This document shows, in pieces, positions 54,745-63,945 of a stretch of 64,000 nt of DNA (position 1 is its first letter; each line of letters starts with the position of its first letter). Both the position numbers and the translations under genes were made by a program. This stretch comes from Enterococcus sp. BWR-S5. GTDB lineage: Bacteria; Bacillota; Bacilli; Lactobacillales; Enterococcaceae. The notes under the pieces were generated by a model. The model had not been told where the DNA came from, did no database searches, and worked only from the letters and a program-made list of their open reading frames with translations. The stretch is taken from assembly GCF_016745255.1 (NCBI RefSeq), contig NZ_JADOEQ010000017.1, positions 40,732-104,731 on the forward strand, read 5' to 3'.

Positions 54745-54772
54745 TTGAAAGTTCGTTGTTTTATGAGATAAT
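54745..54772 (+). promoter_or_regulatory. Promoter of the 54796 gene
   Basis: TTGAAA (54745-54750), a 16-bp spacer and GATAAT (54767-54772), 24 bp before the start codon. Confidence 0.65.
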
Positions 54773-54795
54773 AGAGGTATCAGGGAGGCGATTCG

Positions 54796-55098
54796 ATGGG
54801 AAAAGAGCGTGCGAAAAAATATAATCATGTGACCCACTACTTGAAAGAAAATGGCGGTTCTCAGGTAACATTAACCTTTACCCAGTTTGATGAATTGCTG
54901 TTTCCATACTCAGGACTGCCTGTAACTGCCCGAACGGATACCGATTGGTGGGCCAATGACTACAAACATCCGGAGAAGGGTGCCTACGGTTGGTTGAATG
55001 CCGGCTATCAGGTCGTACAGGTGAATTTAGAAAAAGAATTTATCGTATTTAATAAGCTTCTAAAATCAAATGGACTTTTTAAAGAGTCACTTTCATAG
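54796..55098 (+). CDS. Small conserved protein (DUF7662-like), 100 residues
   Basis: This basic 100-residue protein has a compact pattern YNHVTHYLKENGGSQVTLTFTQFDELL, then LPVTARTDTDWWAN and AYGWLNAGYQVVQVNLE. This resembles a widespread group of small proteins of unknown function now called DUF7662. There is no signal peptide or transmembrane helix. The Trp-rich centre suggests a folded beta-type domain that might bind a small ligand or nucleic acid. It is on its own, upstream of comFA. Confidence 0.65.
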   Translation: MGKERAKKYNHVTHYLKENGGSQVTLTFTQFDELLFPYSGLPVTARTDTDWWANDYKHPEKGAYGWLNAGYQVVQVNLEKEFIVFNKLLKSNGLFKESLS

Positions 55099-55165
55099 AA
55101 AAAAATGAGGATTAATGCTGCTGATTGGTAGTGTTGATTCTTTTTTTGTGGTTTTTATTGTTTTT

Positions 55166-55173
55166 TGCGAATA
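55166..55173 (+). promoter_or_regulatory. Candidate ComX/SigX box (cin-box) of comFA
   Basis: TGCGAATA matches the TNCGAATA form of the streptococcal combox recognised by the competence sigma factor ComX/SigX. It lies 20 bp before the comFA ATG and just before the ribosome site, so the transcript leader would be very short. No sigma-A -35/-10 pair of comparable quality is visible. Confidence 0.5.
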
Positions 55174-55193
55174 ATAACTGTGGGGGGAGAAAA

Positions 55194-56555
55194 ATGAATG
55201 AGCTGACAGGAAGAAAAGTAATGAAAAAGGAGCTTCCGGAAAATACCAATCTTTCTGAGGCACTCCATTTTCCGGCGATGATTGTCGAAAAAGAACAGGC
55301 TTGCTGTCAAAGGTGCGGCAGTGTGCATGCAGCTGCTTCTGTAGAAATGGCACCGGACCATTATTATTGTCCGGCATGTCTTCAGTTAGGACGTGTCGAT
55401 AGCAAAGAAGTTTTTTATCACAGGCCTGAGAATCATGGGACTGCCCGAGAGGTCGTATTTGAGTGGTCCGGCGAACTTACTGCCGGTCAGCAAACTGTTT
55501 CAGATTGGCTGCAAAGAATCGCTGTTGAAAAACGAAAAGGAATGATTTGGGCAGTGACCGGCGCAGGGAAGACGGAGATGCTTTTCGAGACTGTTCATGC
55601 ACTGTTGAGCAGAGGCGCACGCATAGGACTTGCTTCCCCTCGAGTAGACGTTTGTTTGGAGCTGTATCCTCGACTAAAAGCAGTTTTTCCAAAAGAGGAC
55701 ATCATGCTTTTACACGGAGAGGCAGAGGCTCCCTATCGCTACACGCCATTTGTATTATGCACAACACATCAGCTGCTGCGTTTTTATCAGGCGTTTGATC
55801 TATTGATTATTGATGAAGTGGATGCTTTTCCATATGTGAATGAGCCAGTCCTTCAGTACGCTGCAGAACAAGCTGTAAAAAGGACTTCGGCATTAGTCTA
55901 TCTAACAGCTACACCTACGAAGCAGCTTCTTGAGCAAGTCGACAAAAAAGTATTGGAGATGATTGTTCTTCCGGCGAGATACCATCGCAGGAAGCTGCCC
56001 ATCCCACAATTAAAAAGCTGTTTTCATTGGCGAAAGCAGCTAGAGGAAAAGAGGCTGCCGAAGGAACTGGTTGACTGCATCAGGTCACTGATGGAAAAAA
56101 ACAATGTCCTGTTGTTTTGTCCAAGTATTGTAGTACTGAATAAGCTTTATCAGTTGATTGTGGCTCTGCTGCCGAATGTTTCTGCGGCGTCGGTTCATTC
56201 TAAGGATGAGAAGCGTTCTGAAAAAGTGCTGCAAATGCGTGAGAAGAAGTTTCGTCTGTTTCTGACGACGACTATTTTGGAGCGAGGAGTGACCTTTGAA
56301 CAAGTATCGGTCATTGTTATTGGAAGTGAACATGCTGCGTTTTCAGAGTCGGCTCTCGTACAGATTGCGGGAAGAGTGGATAGAAAGAAGGACTTTACCA
56401 GTGGTGAAGTTTGGTTTCTTCATGACGGAAAAACAAAGCCCATGAGACAAGCAGTAAAGCAAATCAAAAAAATGAATGCACTAGCTGAAGAAAGGAGGCT
56501 GGTAGATGAATTGTGTCTATTGTCGACAGCGAATAACCAGAGTTCTATCAATTAG
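55194..56555 (+). CDS. comFA: Competence DNA helicase ComFA
   Basis: This 453-residue late-competence DEAD-box-like ATPase drives uptake of single-stranded DNA. An N-terminal four-Cys zinc finger (CCQRCG at ~39-43 and CPAC at ~66) precedes Walker A VTGAGKTE (~120-127), Walker B IIDEVDAF, a TATPT motif III, and the helicase C motif VQIAGRVDRK. The ATG at 55194 follows GGGGAG; the longer frame from 55125 adds a hydrophobic segment not found in the family. comFC overlaps its 3' end by 50 bases. A cin-box-like motif upstream suggests competence control. Confidence 0.95.
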   Translation: MNELTGRKVMKKELPENTNLSEALHFPAMIVEKEQACCQRCGSVHAAASVEMAPDHYYCPACLQLGRVDSKEVFYHRPENHGTAREVVFEWSGELTAGQQTVSDWLQRIAVEKRKGMIWAVTGAGKTEMLFETVHALLSRGARIGLASPRVDVCLELYPRLKAVFPKEDIMLLHGEAEAPYRYTPFVLCTTHQLLRFYQAFDLLIIDEVDAFPYVNEPVLQYAAEQAVKRTSALVYLTATPTKQLLEQVDKKVLEMIVLPARYHRRKLPIPQLKSCFHWRKQLEEKRLPKELVDCIRSLMEKNNVLLFCPSIVVLNKLYQLIVALLPNVSAASVHSKDEKRSEKVLQMREKKFRLFLTTTILERGVTFEQVSVIVIGSEHAAFSESALVQIAGRVDRKKDFTSGEVWFLHDGKTKPMRQAVKQIKKMNALAEERRLVDELCLLSTANNQSSIN

Positions 56556-57192
56556 TGAAATTCTATCCTTTAGGCCAATCACTCCTTATGAATTATGTTC
56601 AAACTGTAAAAAGAAGTTTCAGTTTCTTAATCGTCATTCCTTATGCAAGGGCTGCAGCCGTGAATGCAGCGACTTGTTGTGTAATGATTGCCTGCTCTGG
56701 CGCAAGAAGTATCCGAATTACTCGTTTCAACATACTGCGTTGTTTCATTACGATAATGAGATGAGACAATGGTTTGAGGAATATAAATTTAGAGGCAATT
56801 ATCAATTACGTTTTAGCTTTTCAAAGGAATTAGTTTGTTTTTTCAAAAAAAGAAAAGACTATTTAATTGTTCCAATCCCCTTATCAGAACAAAGATATAA
56901 GGAAAGGGGCTTCAATCAGGTAGAAGGACTGTTAAGCGGCGCAGGCATTTCTTATGTAGATTGTCTTAAGCGTATCAGCAACGATGCCCCACAATCGAAG
57001 AAAAAGCGGCAAGAAAGACTTTCCGGAATGCAGCCTTTTGGATTGGCTTTATCCAACAATCAGCTTTTAGAAGATGAAAAGGTGTTATTAGTGGATGATA
57101 TATATACGACAGGAAGAACTCTTTTTTTTGCGTCAGAAATTCTGTTACAATATCCGCTGAAAAAATTGGAAACATTTTCTTTGGCTCGCTAA
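56506..57192 (+). CDS. comFC: Competence protein ComFC
   Basis: This 228-residue protein has an N-terminal set of Cys pairs (CVYC, CSNC, CKGC, CNDC), likely a zinc-binding double-CXXC region, and a phosphoribosyltransferase domain with PRPP-binding motif VLLVDDIYTTGRT (~194-206). ComFC is needed for DNA transformation and works with ComFA; its enzymatic activity is not settled. The gene overlaps comFA and has AAAGGAGG within it, so the two are coupled. Confidence 0.94.
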   Translation: MNCVYCRQRITRVLSISEILSFRPITPYELCSNCKKKFQFLNRHSLCKGCSRECSDLLCNDCLLWRKKYPNYSFQHTALFHYDNEMRQWFEEYKFRGNYQLRFSFSKELVCFFKKRKDYLIVPIPLSEQRYKERGFNQVEGLLSGAGISYVDCLKRISNDAPQSKKKRQERLSGMQPFGLALSNNQLLEDEKVLLVDDIYTTGRTLFFASEILLQYPLKKLETFSLAR

Positions 57193-57229
57193 TTTGAAAG
57201 AATATAGTGAAATTTGATTGTCAATATTG

Positions 57230-57258
57230 TTGGCAAATAGATAATAGTTAGCTATAAT
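57230..57258 (+). promoter_or_regulatory. Promoter of hpf
   Basis: TTGGCA (57230-57235), a 17-bp spacer and a perfect TATAAT (57253-57258). Confidence 0.85.
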
Positions 57259-57331
57259 AGAGTTAAGAAGAGAGAGTAAGAGAGTGGTCCTTTTATTCTT
57301 TCTTTAGTGGTAGATGAAAGGGGCAATTGTT

Positions 57332-57883
57332 ATGTTTAGATATAATGTACGCGGAGAAAACATTGAAGTAACAGAGGCAATTCGTGATTACGTAGAGAAA
57401 AAGGTTAAAAAACTGGAACGATATTTCAGCGATTCACCGGAAGCGACAGTTTATGTTAATTTGAAAGTATATACTGAAAAAACTGCGAAGGTCGAAGTAA
57501 CTATCCCTCTTCCATACCTAGTGTTGAGAGCAGAAGAAACTTCTCCTGATCTTTATGCCAGCGTTGATTTAGTTGTTGATAAGCTGGAACGTCAGATTCG
57601 CAAGTTCAAAACAAAAATTAACCGCAAATCACGTGAAACAGGTACTGGTTCTGTGAAGGAAGTATCTTTCTTTACTGAAGATGATACAACAGAAGAAACT
57701 TCTGAACTGGATATCGTACGTACAAAACGCCTTTCACTTAAACCAATGGACAGTGAAGAAGCAGTTTTACAGATGAACATGCTTGGTCACAACTTTTTCA
57801 TTTTCGAAGATTCTGAAACAAATGGAACAAGTATTGTTTATCGTCGTAAAGATGGCAAATACGGCTTGATTGAAACTGATTAA
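57332..57883 (+). CDS. hpf: Long-form ribosome hibernation promoting factor
   Basis: This 183-residue protein has an N-terminal HPF/RaiA domain (~1-100; MFRYNVRGENIEVTEAIRDY), a charged linker, and a C-terminal domain (~125-183; IVRTKRLSLKPMDSEEAVLQ...FFIFEDSETN) that dimerises. Long HPF joins two 70S ribosomes into inactive 100S particles in stationary phase. The ATG at 57332 lies eight bases after AAAGGGG; the upstream in-frame ATG at 57314 precedes that site and is rejected. It has a strong sigma-A promoter. Confidence 0.96.
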   Translation: MFRYNVRGENIEVTEAIRDYVEKKVKKLERYFSDSPEATVYVNLKVYTEKTAKVEVTIPLPYLVLRAEETSPDLYASVDLVVDKLERQIRKFKTKINRKSRETGTGSVKEVSFFTEDDTTEETSELDIVRTKRLSLKPMDSEEAVLQMNMLGHNFFIFEDSETNGTSIVYRRKDGKYGLIETD

Positions 57884-57915
57884 TCAACCGATAATTCAGA
57901 ATGAATAATAGTTAA

Positions 57916-58031
57916 GGTCGGAACAGAAGTGCTCAGCTTTGAGAGACAGATAGAAATCTGCGAAAATGGCTTTCTTGCTTTTCAATGATTTTCAGACTAT
58001 CTCAGAGTGAGTAGCTTCTGTTCTGCCTTTT
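57916..58031 (+). ncRNA. Branched structured RNA element between hpf and secA
   Basis: A closing stem of GAACAGAAG (57921-57929) with CTTCTGTTC (58015-58023), extended by GG/CC, encloses further pairing CTCA/TGAG and TGAGA/TCTCA and two hairpins: CAGAT-AGAA-ATCTG (57947-57960) and GAAAAT/ATTTTC (57962-57967 with 57988-57993). TTTT follows at 58028. It may simply be an elaborate hpf terminator or a separate regulatory RNA. No known riboswitch family is recognised. The rest of this 364-bp gap holds the secA promoter region. Confidence 0.4.
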
Positions 58032-58247
58032 GTTTGATTATTATTGATAAAAGGCGCAGAACCAAGAAATTGTCTTTGCCTTTTTATCATGAGTACATAG
58101 AAAGAATTTGCGCAATTGTTAGCAGAAGTTATTTCCTTTCTTATGAAGTAATGATAAAATAAGAAGGATGATTGTACATTCTGTATTAAAATGATTGTGT
58201 AATTCGGAGAAAAATAAATAGAGTTAATTGAAAGGAACACTTAAACA

Positions 58248-60776
58248 ATGGCAAATTTTCTTAGAAAGATGATCGAAAACGATAAAAAAGAATTGAAACG
58301 GCTGGAGGTCATAGTTGATAAGATTGATACATATGCATCAGCTATGGAACAGTTGAGCGATGATGAGCTTAAAGCAAAAACTGATGAGTTCAAAGCACGT
58401 TATGAAAAAGGTGAAACCCTTGACCAACTATTACCGGAAGCATTCGCTGTTGTTCGTGAAGGGGCAAAGCGTGTTCTTGGCCTGTACCCTTATCGTGTAC
58501 AGCTGATGGGTGGTATTGTTCTTCATGATGGGAATATCCCGGAAATGAGAACAGGTGAAGGTAAAACGTTGACGGCAACAATGCCGGTATACCTAAACGC
58601 TCTTTCAGGCGAAGGCGTACACGTAGTAACAGTCAACGAATACTTGGCAACACGTGACTCAAGCGAAATGGGTGACTTGTATAACTTCCTTGGTTTAAGT
58701 GTTGGTTTGAATATCAATTCAAAAACACCGGAAGAAAAACGTGCAGCATATAATGCTGATATCACGTATAGTACAAACAATGAACTAGGGTTTGACTATC
58801 TGAGAGATAACATGGTTGTTTACCGTAATCAGATGGTTCAACGTCCTCTTAACTATGCTATCGTCGATGAGGTGGATTCTATCTTAATTGATGAGGCTCG
58901 TACACCATTGATTATTTCAGGGCAAGCTGAAAAATCTACTGCGCTTTACACGCGTACTGATAACTTAGTGAAGAAACTGAAAGAAGAAGAAGATTACAAA
59001 ATCGATGTTCAGTCTAAAACAATTAATTTGACTGAAGCAGGGATGGAAAAGGCTGAGGAAGCATTTGGTCTGGAAAACCTGTATGAAATCGAAAATACAG
59101 CATTGACTCATCATATGGAGCAGGCATTGCGTGCGAACTATATCATGATTCGTGATATCGACTATGTAGTACAAGAAGGAAAAGTTCTAATTGTTGACCA
59201 GTTTACCGGACGTATTATGGACGGTCGTCGTTATTCTGATGGTTTGCATCAGGCGATTGAAGCCAAAGAAGGTGTTGAAATCGAAGACGAATCAAAAACA
59301 ATGGCGACAATTACATTCCAGAACTATTTCCGTATGTATAAGAAGCTTTCCGGAATGACCGGTACAGCGAAAACAGAAGAAGAAGAGTTCCGTGAAATCT
59401 ATAATATCCAAGTTATCCAGATTCCTACAAACCGCCCAATCGTCCGTGACGATCGCCCGGATTTACTTTACCCAACATTGGAAAGTAAATTTAAGGCAGT
59501 GGTTCAGGACATCAAAGAACGTTACCATAACGGACAACCTGTCCTAGTTGGTACGGTTGCGGTTGAGACATCTGAATTACTTTCTGATTTACTGAATAAA
59601 GAAAAAGTACCTCATGAAGTATTGAATGCGAAAAATCACTTTAAAGAAGCAGAAATCATCATGAATGCCGGTCAAAAAGGTGCAGTAACAATTGCAACCA
59701 ACATGGCAGGTCGTGGTACAGATATCAAGTTAGGTCTTGGCGTTGTAGAACTTGGCGGTTTGGCCGTTATTGGTACAGAACGTCATGAATCCCGCCGTAT
59801 TGATAATCAGCTGCGTGGACGTTCCGGTCGTCAGGGAGATCCAGGTGTTTCACAATTCTACCTGTCTCTGGAAGATGAACTGATGAGACGTTTTGGTACT
59901 GACCGTATCAAAGTATTCCTTGATCGCATGAAGATTGAAGAAGAGGATGCTGTCATCCAAAGTAAGATGTTGTCAAGACAAGTTGAATCTGCACAGAAAC
60001 GTGTAGAAGGAAACAACTATGATACACGTAAGAACGTTTTACAATACGATGATGTGATGCGTGAACAGCGTGAAGTGGTTTATGCGCAACGTCAAGAAGT
60101 TATTATGGAAGAGAACGATTTGACTGAAGTGCTGATGAACATGATTAAACGCACAATTGGTCGAGTGGTTGACAGTCATACACAACTTGAAAAAGAAAAC
60201 TGGAATTTGGATGGTATCGTAGATTTCGCCGGGTCAGCAATTCTTCATGAAGATGCGATTTCCCTTGACGATATTAAAGACAAGACACCGGAGCAAATGA
60301 AAGATTTCTTATATGAAGCTGCCAAAGATGTCTATGATAAAAAAGCAGGTCAGCTGAATGGACCAGAGCAAATGCTTGAATTCCAAAAAGTAGTTATCCT
60401 GAGAGTGGTTGATACGAAATGGACCGATCACATTGATGCGATGGATCAGCTTCGTCAATCTGTAGGTCTACGTGCCTATGGTCAAAACAATCCACTGGTT
60501 GAATATCAAACAGAGGGATACAAAATGTTTGAAGACATGATTGGTGCTATTGAGTTTGAAGCAACGCGTCTGTTCTTGAAATCTGAAATTCGTCAGAATG
60601 TACAGAGAGAACAGGTTGCTCAAGGAGAAGCAAGTCATCCAGGTGAATCACCGGAAGCACAAAGCAATACTTCTGCAAAAAGAACACCAGTTAAAGTAGA
60701 TAAAGTGGGTCGTAATGATCCTTGTCCATGCGGAAGCGGTAAGAAATTCAAGAACTGTCACGGCAAGAATGCCTGA
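58248..60776 (+). CDS. secA: Preprotein translocase ATPase SecA
   Basis: This 842-residue motor of the Sec pathway has Walker A MRTGEGKT (~102-109), the [15 protein letters not shown] box, the [12 protein letters not shown] motif in the second ATPase half, and the [18 protein letters not shown] helicase motif (shown as a region). The C-terminal zinc finger [13 protein letters not shown] is intact, so it can bind SecB-like partners or ribosomes. Length and motifs are those of the housekeeping SecA (SecA1), not the accessory SecA2. It exports the signal-peptide proteins of this window. Order hpf-secA-prfB is typical of enterococci. Confidence 0.98.
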   Translation: MANFLRKMIENDKKELKRLEVIVDKIDTYASAMEQLSDDELKAKTDEFKARYEKGETLDQLLPEAFAVVREGAKRVLGLYPYRVQLMGGIVLHDGNIPEMRTGEGKTLTATMPVYLNALSGEGVHVVTVNEYLATRDSSEMGDLYNFLGLSVGLNINSKTPEEKRAAYNADITYSTNNELGFDYLRDNMVVYRNQMVQRPLNYAIVDEVDSILIDEARTPLIISGQAEKSTALYTRTDNLVKKLKEEEDYKIDVQSKTINLTEAGMEKAEEAFGLENLYEIENTALTHHMEQALRANYIMIRDIDYVVQEGKVLIVDQFTGRIMDGRRYSDGLHQAIEAKEGVEIEDESKTMATITFQNYFRMYKKLSGMTGTAKTEEEEFREIYNIQVIQIPTNRPIVRDDRPDLLYPTLESKFKAVVQDIKERYHNGQPVLVGTVAVETSELLSDLLNKEKVPHEVLNAKNHFKEAEIIMNAGQKGAVTIATNMAGRGTDIKLGLGVVELGGLAVIGTERHESRRIDNQLRGRSGRQGDPGVSQFYLSLEDELMRRFGTDRIKVFLDRMKIEEEDAVIQSKMLSRQVESAQKRVEGNNYDTRKNVLQYDDVMREQREVVYAQRQEVIMEENDLTEVLMNMIKRTIGRVVDSHTQLEKENWNLDGIVDFAGSAILHEDAISLDDIKDKTPEQMKDFLYEAAKDVYDKKAGQLNGPEQMLEFQKVVILRVVDTKWTDHIDAMDQLRQSVGLRAYGQNNPLVEYQTEGYKMFEDMIGAIEFEATRLFLKSEIRQNVQREQVAQGEASHPGESPEAQSNTSAKRTPVKVDKVGRNDPCPCGSGKKFKNCHGKNA

Positions 60777-60790
60777 TTTTTTACAAGAAC

Positions 60791-60825
60791 GAGCGTGGGG
60801 TCTCACTAGTATCCCACGCTCTTTC
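60791..60825 (+). terminator. Intrinsic terminator after secA
   Basis: GAGCGTGGG (60791-60799) pairs with CCCACGCTC (60813-60821), followed by TTTCGTT. Confidence 0.85.
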
Positions 60826-61074
60826 GTTAGTTCTTTAGTGACAAAAAGTTGAGAATGTATAAAGCACATGGATTATCGTTGATTTTATGGACTGTATCCT
60901 GTATCTTGTACTTTATCAGTTGAAGCGGATAGAAACTTAATTAGCTGCTTAACAGATAACTAAGTCTTACCCAAACGGTTTATCACTTTCCGTTCGTATA
61001 TAAATTGAAGAAAATCAAACCTCTTCTTTACAAAAAAAGTTTAGCAAGGCTATTAGGAAAGGAATGTTCAATAG

Positions 61075-62173
61075 ATGGAAAATGCAGAAATTCGTCATGC
61101 GTTGGATGAAATGAATGAAAAAATAAATAGTTTTAGGGGGTCTCTTTGACTTAGACCAACTGGAAGAAGACATTGCAGAAGCGGAGCATCGAATGGCTGA
61201 ACCTGGTTTTTGGGATAATACAGAAGAGGCGCAAAAGCTAATCAATGAGACAAATGTTTATAAGGAAAAATTTCAACAATTCAATCAGTTAGCAGATGAG
61301 TTGGAAGAACTGGAGATTATGAATGAACTGCAGCAGGAAGAATTTGATGCGGAAACTCAAGAGGAATTGGTTGAACGACTGAAGCAGCTTTCTGAAAAAC
61401 TTTCTATTTATGAGCTTTCTTTACTATTAAATGAACCTTATGATAAAAACAATGCGATTCTTGAAATTCATCCAGGAGCAGGCGGAACTGAATCTCAGGA
61501 TTGGGGCAGCATGCTTTTACGTATGTACACGCGTTGGGCTGAAGGTCATGGGTTTCAAGTGGAGACTCTGGACTATCAGGCCGGAGATGAAGCTGGGATA
61601 AAAAGTGTGACGCTTGAAATCAAAGGATATAATGCCTTTGGCTATTTAAAATCGGAAAAGGGTGTCCACCGTCTTGTCAGAATTTCACCATTTGATTCCG
61701 CTAAACGAAGACATACCTCCTTCTGTTCAATTGATGTCATGCCTGAATTGGATGATACGGTTGAAGTGGAAATTAACTCTGATGATTTGAAGGTTGATAC
61801 ATACCGTGCCAGCGGGGCTGGAGGACAGCATATCAATAAAACGGAGTCAGCAGTACGGATTACCCATCTACCTACGGGAACAGTGGTTGCCAGTCAGGCA
61901 CAGCGTTCACAGCTGAAGAATAGAGAACAGGCAATGTCCATGCTGAAGGCGAAGCTCTATCAATTGGAAATAGAGAAGAAGGAACAGGAAGCGGCAAGCA
62001 TTCGAGGAGAACAGCTGGAAATTGGCTGGGGCTCTCAGATTCGTTCTTATGTGTTCCATCCCTATTCAATGGTCAAGGACCATCGAACCAACTTTGAGAC
62101 TGGAAATGTACAAGCAGTCATGGATGGAGATATCGACGGTTTTATAGATGCTTACTTGAAAATGAAAATCTGA
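61075..62173 (+). CDS. prfB: Peptide chain release factor 2, programmed +1 frameshift
   Basis: The first 24 codons (61075-61146) end at an in-frame TGA (61147-61149). Shifting by one base at CTT continues in the frame from 61148 to 62173, for a total of 365 residues, the usual RF2 length. The stop-recognition tripeptide SPF (RISPFDS) and the GGQ motif ([14 protein letters not shown]) are present. RF2 releases peptides at TGA and TAA; low RF2 favours the shift, so the protein controls its own level. The start at 61075 is chosen because it reads in frame through the shift site. The ORF from 61193 alone would lack the N-terminus. Confidence 0.97.
61135..61150 (+). promoter_or_regulatory. prfB programmed frameshift site
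   Basis: AGGGGG (61135-61140), TCT, then CTT-TGA-C. The internal Shine-Dalgarno-like run three bases before CTT, the slippery CTT and the poorly read TGAC are the full set of known +1 stimulators. E. coli has TAT in place of TCT. Confidence 0.95.
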
Positions 62174-62232
62174 GCCATTCACGGAAATGAAATATAACTG
62201 TAAAGTCTTGAAAGAAGACTGCAACAAATTAA

Positions 62233-62241
62233 TGCTATAAT
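62233..62241 (+). promoter_or_regulatory. Extended -10 promoter of ftsEX
   Basis: TGCTATAAT (62233-62241) is a perfect extended -10. TTGAAA at 62208 is 22 bp away, too far for a regular -35. Confidence 0.55.
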
Positions 62242-62279
62242 AAACAATGATTTTATTATGGAGATGGAGAGAAAACATC

Positions 62280-62966
62280 ATGATTGAAATGAAAGATGTA
62301 ATGAAGAAATACTCTAATGGTACAACTGCTATTAGAAATCTTTCAATAGAAATAAAGCCTGGCGAATTTGTCTATGTGGTAGGTCCCTCCGGTGCCGGAA
62401 AATCCACATTTATCAAATTGATGTATCGTGAAGAGACAGCTACCAAAGGGCGATTGAGAGTCGCAGGGCATGATTTGATAAAAATTAAGAACAAAGAAGT
62501 GCCTTATCTGCGAAGAGAAATTGGTATTGTCTTTCAGGATTACAAGTTGCTGAGCAAGAAGACTGTTTATGAGAATGTTGCTTATGCAATGCAGGTAATT
62601 GGAAGAAAACCACGTGAAGTAAAAAAACGCGTAATGGAAGTGTTGGATTTAGTCGGATTAAAACACAAAGTACGTGTATTTCCAAGCGAACTGTCAGGTG
62701 GGGAACAGCAACGTGTTTCCATTGCCAGAGCGATTGTAAATATGCCGAAAGTATTAATTGCCGATGAACCAACAGGTAACCTTGATCCGGAAAATTCCTG
62801 GGAAATCATGAAGCTATTGGATCGGATTAATGCTCAGGGGACTACGGTTGTAATGGCAACACATAACAGTACAATCGTAAATACGATTCGTCATCGGGTA
62901 ATTGCGATAGAGAACGGACGAATCATTCGAGATCAAGCGGAAGGGGATTACGGCTACGATGATTAG
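62280..62966 (+). CDS. ftsE: Cell division ATPase FtsE
   Basis: This 228-residue ABC-type ATPase has Walker A GPSGAGKST (~36-44), signature ELSGGEQQRVSIARAIV, Walker B VLIADEPTGNLDP and switch His MATHNS. With FtsX it forms a membrane complex that activates peptidoglycan hydrolases (PcsB or CwlO type) during division. The ATG at 62280 gives the standard FtsE N-terminus, and GGAG lies about ten bases upstream; the frame from 62247 adds a non-family extension. It overlaps ftsX by eight bases. Confidence 0.97.
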   Translation: MIEMKDVMKKYSNGTTAIRNLSIEIKPGEFVYVVGPSGAGKSTFIKLMYREETATKGRLRVAGHDLIKIKNKEVPYLRREIGIVFQDYKLLSKKTVYENVAYAMQVIGRKPREVKKRVMEVLDLVGLKHKVRVFPSELSGGEQQRVSIARAIVNMPKVLIADEPTGNLDPENSWEIMKLLDRINAQGTTVVMATHNSTIVNTIRHRVIAIENGRIIRDQAEGDYGYDD

Positions 62967-63843
62967 AACATTTTTTACTCATTTATTAGAGAGTATAAAA
63001 AGTTTGAAACGAAACGGCTGGATGACGATAGCTTCAACGAGTGCTGTAACGATCACACTTATACTTGTAGGTATCTTCATGGCAGTTATTTTCAATGCCA
63101 CAAAATTGGCAAAGGATATATCTGATAACGTAACAGTATCGGTGTTTGTAGATATTGGTACAACAGCTGAGGAGATGCAGGCTTTAGAAAGCGAATTGAG
63201 AGAAATCAAGAATGTTGATTCAATCTCATATTCAAATAAGGATCAACAATTGAAAAAAATTCAGGATCAGATGGGTGACGCTTGGAACCTGTTTGAAGGA
63301 GATAGTAATCCTCTATATGATGTGTATTACTTAAGTGCCAAAGAGCCTGAAGAGACAAAGAAAATATCAGAAGAAGCAGGTAAGCTGTCAAATGTATTTA
63401 AGGCAGATTACGGCGGCTTGTCTTCAGATAAGATTTTCCAATTGGCGAAAACAGTCCAAACTTGGGGACTTGCAGCAGCAGGATTATTACTGTTCGTTGC
63501 GGTATTCCTAATTTCAAATACGATTCGTATCACGATTCTTTCAAGACAAAGAGAGATTCAGATTATGCGTCTGGTTGGGGCAAAGAACGGCTACATTCGT
63601 TGGCCTTTCTTCCTTGAAGGTGCTTGGATTGGATTGCTTGGAGCGATTGTTCCAATGATCCTAATGTCAGTCGGTTATCATTATGCTTATAATATTTTGA
63701 ATCTGCAGTTACTGCGTTCAAATTATTCTATGCTGAGACCGGAAGACTTTTTATGGCAATTGAATTTATTGATGGTCGGTATCGGAGTAGTCATCGGATC
63801 TGTTGGTTCAGTGATTTCAATGCGCCGTTTCCTGAAAATATAA
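62959..63843 (+). CDS. ftsX: Cell division permease-like protein FtsX
   Basis: This 294-residue protein has four transmembrane helices (~20-45, ~170-195, ~220-245, ~268-290) and a large extracellular loop between the first two (~48-165) that binds the hydrolase or its adaptor. The C-terminal part has the FtsX fold (ISNTIRITILSRQREIQIMRLVGAKNGYI, shown as a region). It transmits FtsE ATP hydrolysis across the membrane. The start is inside ftsE. A strong terminator ends the operon. Confidence 0.96.
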   Translation: MIRTFFTHLLESIKSLKRNGWMTIASTSAVTITLILVGIFMAVIFNATKLAKDISDNVTVSVFVDIGTTAEEMQALESELREIKNVDSISYSNKDQQLKKIQDQMGDAWNLFEGDSNPLYDVYYLSAKEPEETKKISEEAGKLSNVFKADYGGLSSDKIFQLAKTVQTWGLAAAGLLLFVAVFLISNTIRITILSRQREIQIMRLVGAKNGYIRWPFFLEGAWIGLLGAIVPMILMSVGYHYAYNILNLQLLRSNYSMLRPEDFLWQLNLLMVGIGVVIGSVGSVISMRRFLKI

Positions 63844-63849
63844 GTACAA

Positions 63850-63879
63850 AGAGTGTAGGCATGCCTACACTCTTTTTTT
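63850..63879 (+). terminator. Intrinsic terminator after ftsX
   Basis: A perfect palindrome with arms AGAGTGTAGGCA and TGCCTACACTCT (63850-63873) is followed by seven T. Confidence 0.95.
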
Positions 63880-63883
63880 AATG

Positions 63884-63945
63884 ACTTTAGTCGGTTTCAA
63901 TCACTAAAGTGATTGAAACAAAAAAACCACGCGTACTGCGCGTGG
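63884..63945. repeat. Cluster of overlapping palindromes at the right edge
   Basis: GTTTCAATCACT (63894-63905) and AGTGATTGAAAC (63908-63919) are perfect arms with a two-base loop. ACTTTAGT (63884-63891) and ACTAAAGT (63903-63910) offer a competing pair that overlaps them. A third perfect hairpin, CCACGCG/CGCGTGG, lies at 63928-63946. The role is unknown; they may belong to the leader of the next gene outside the window. Confidence 0.5.

Noticed and set aside
62208..62241. TTGAAA as the -35 of the ftsEX promoter
   Set aside because: The spacer to TATAAT would be 22 bp; the extended -10 alone was reported.
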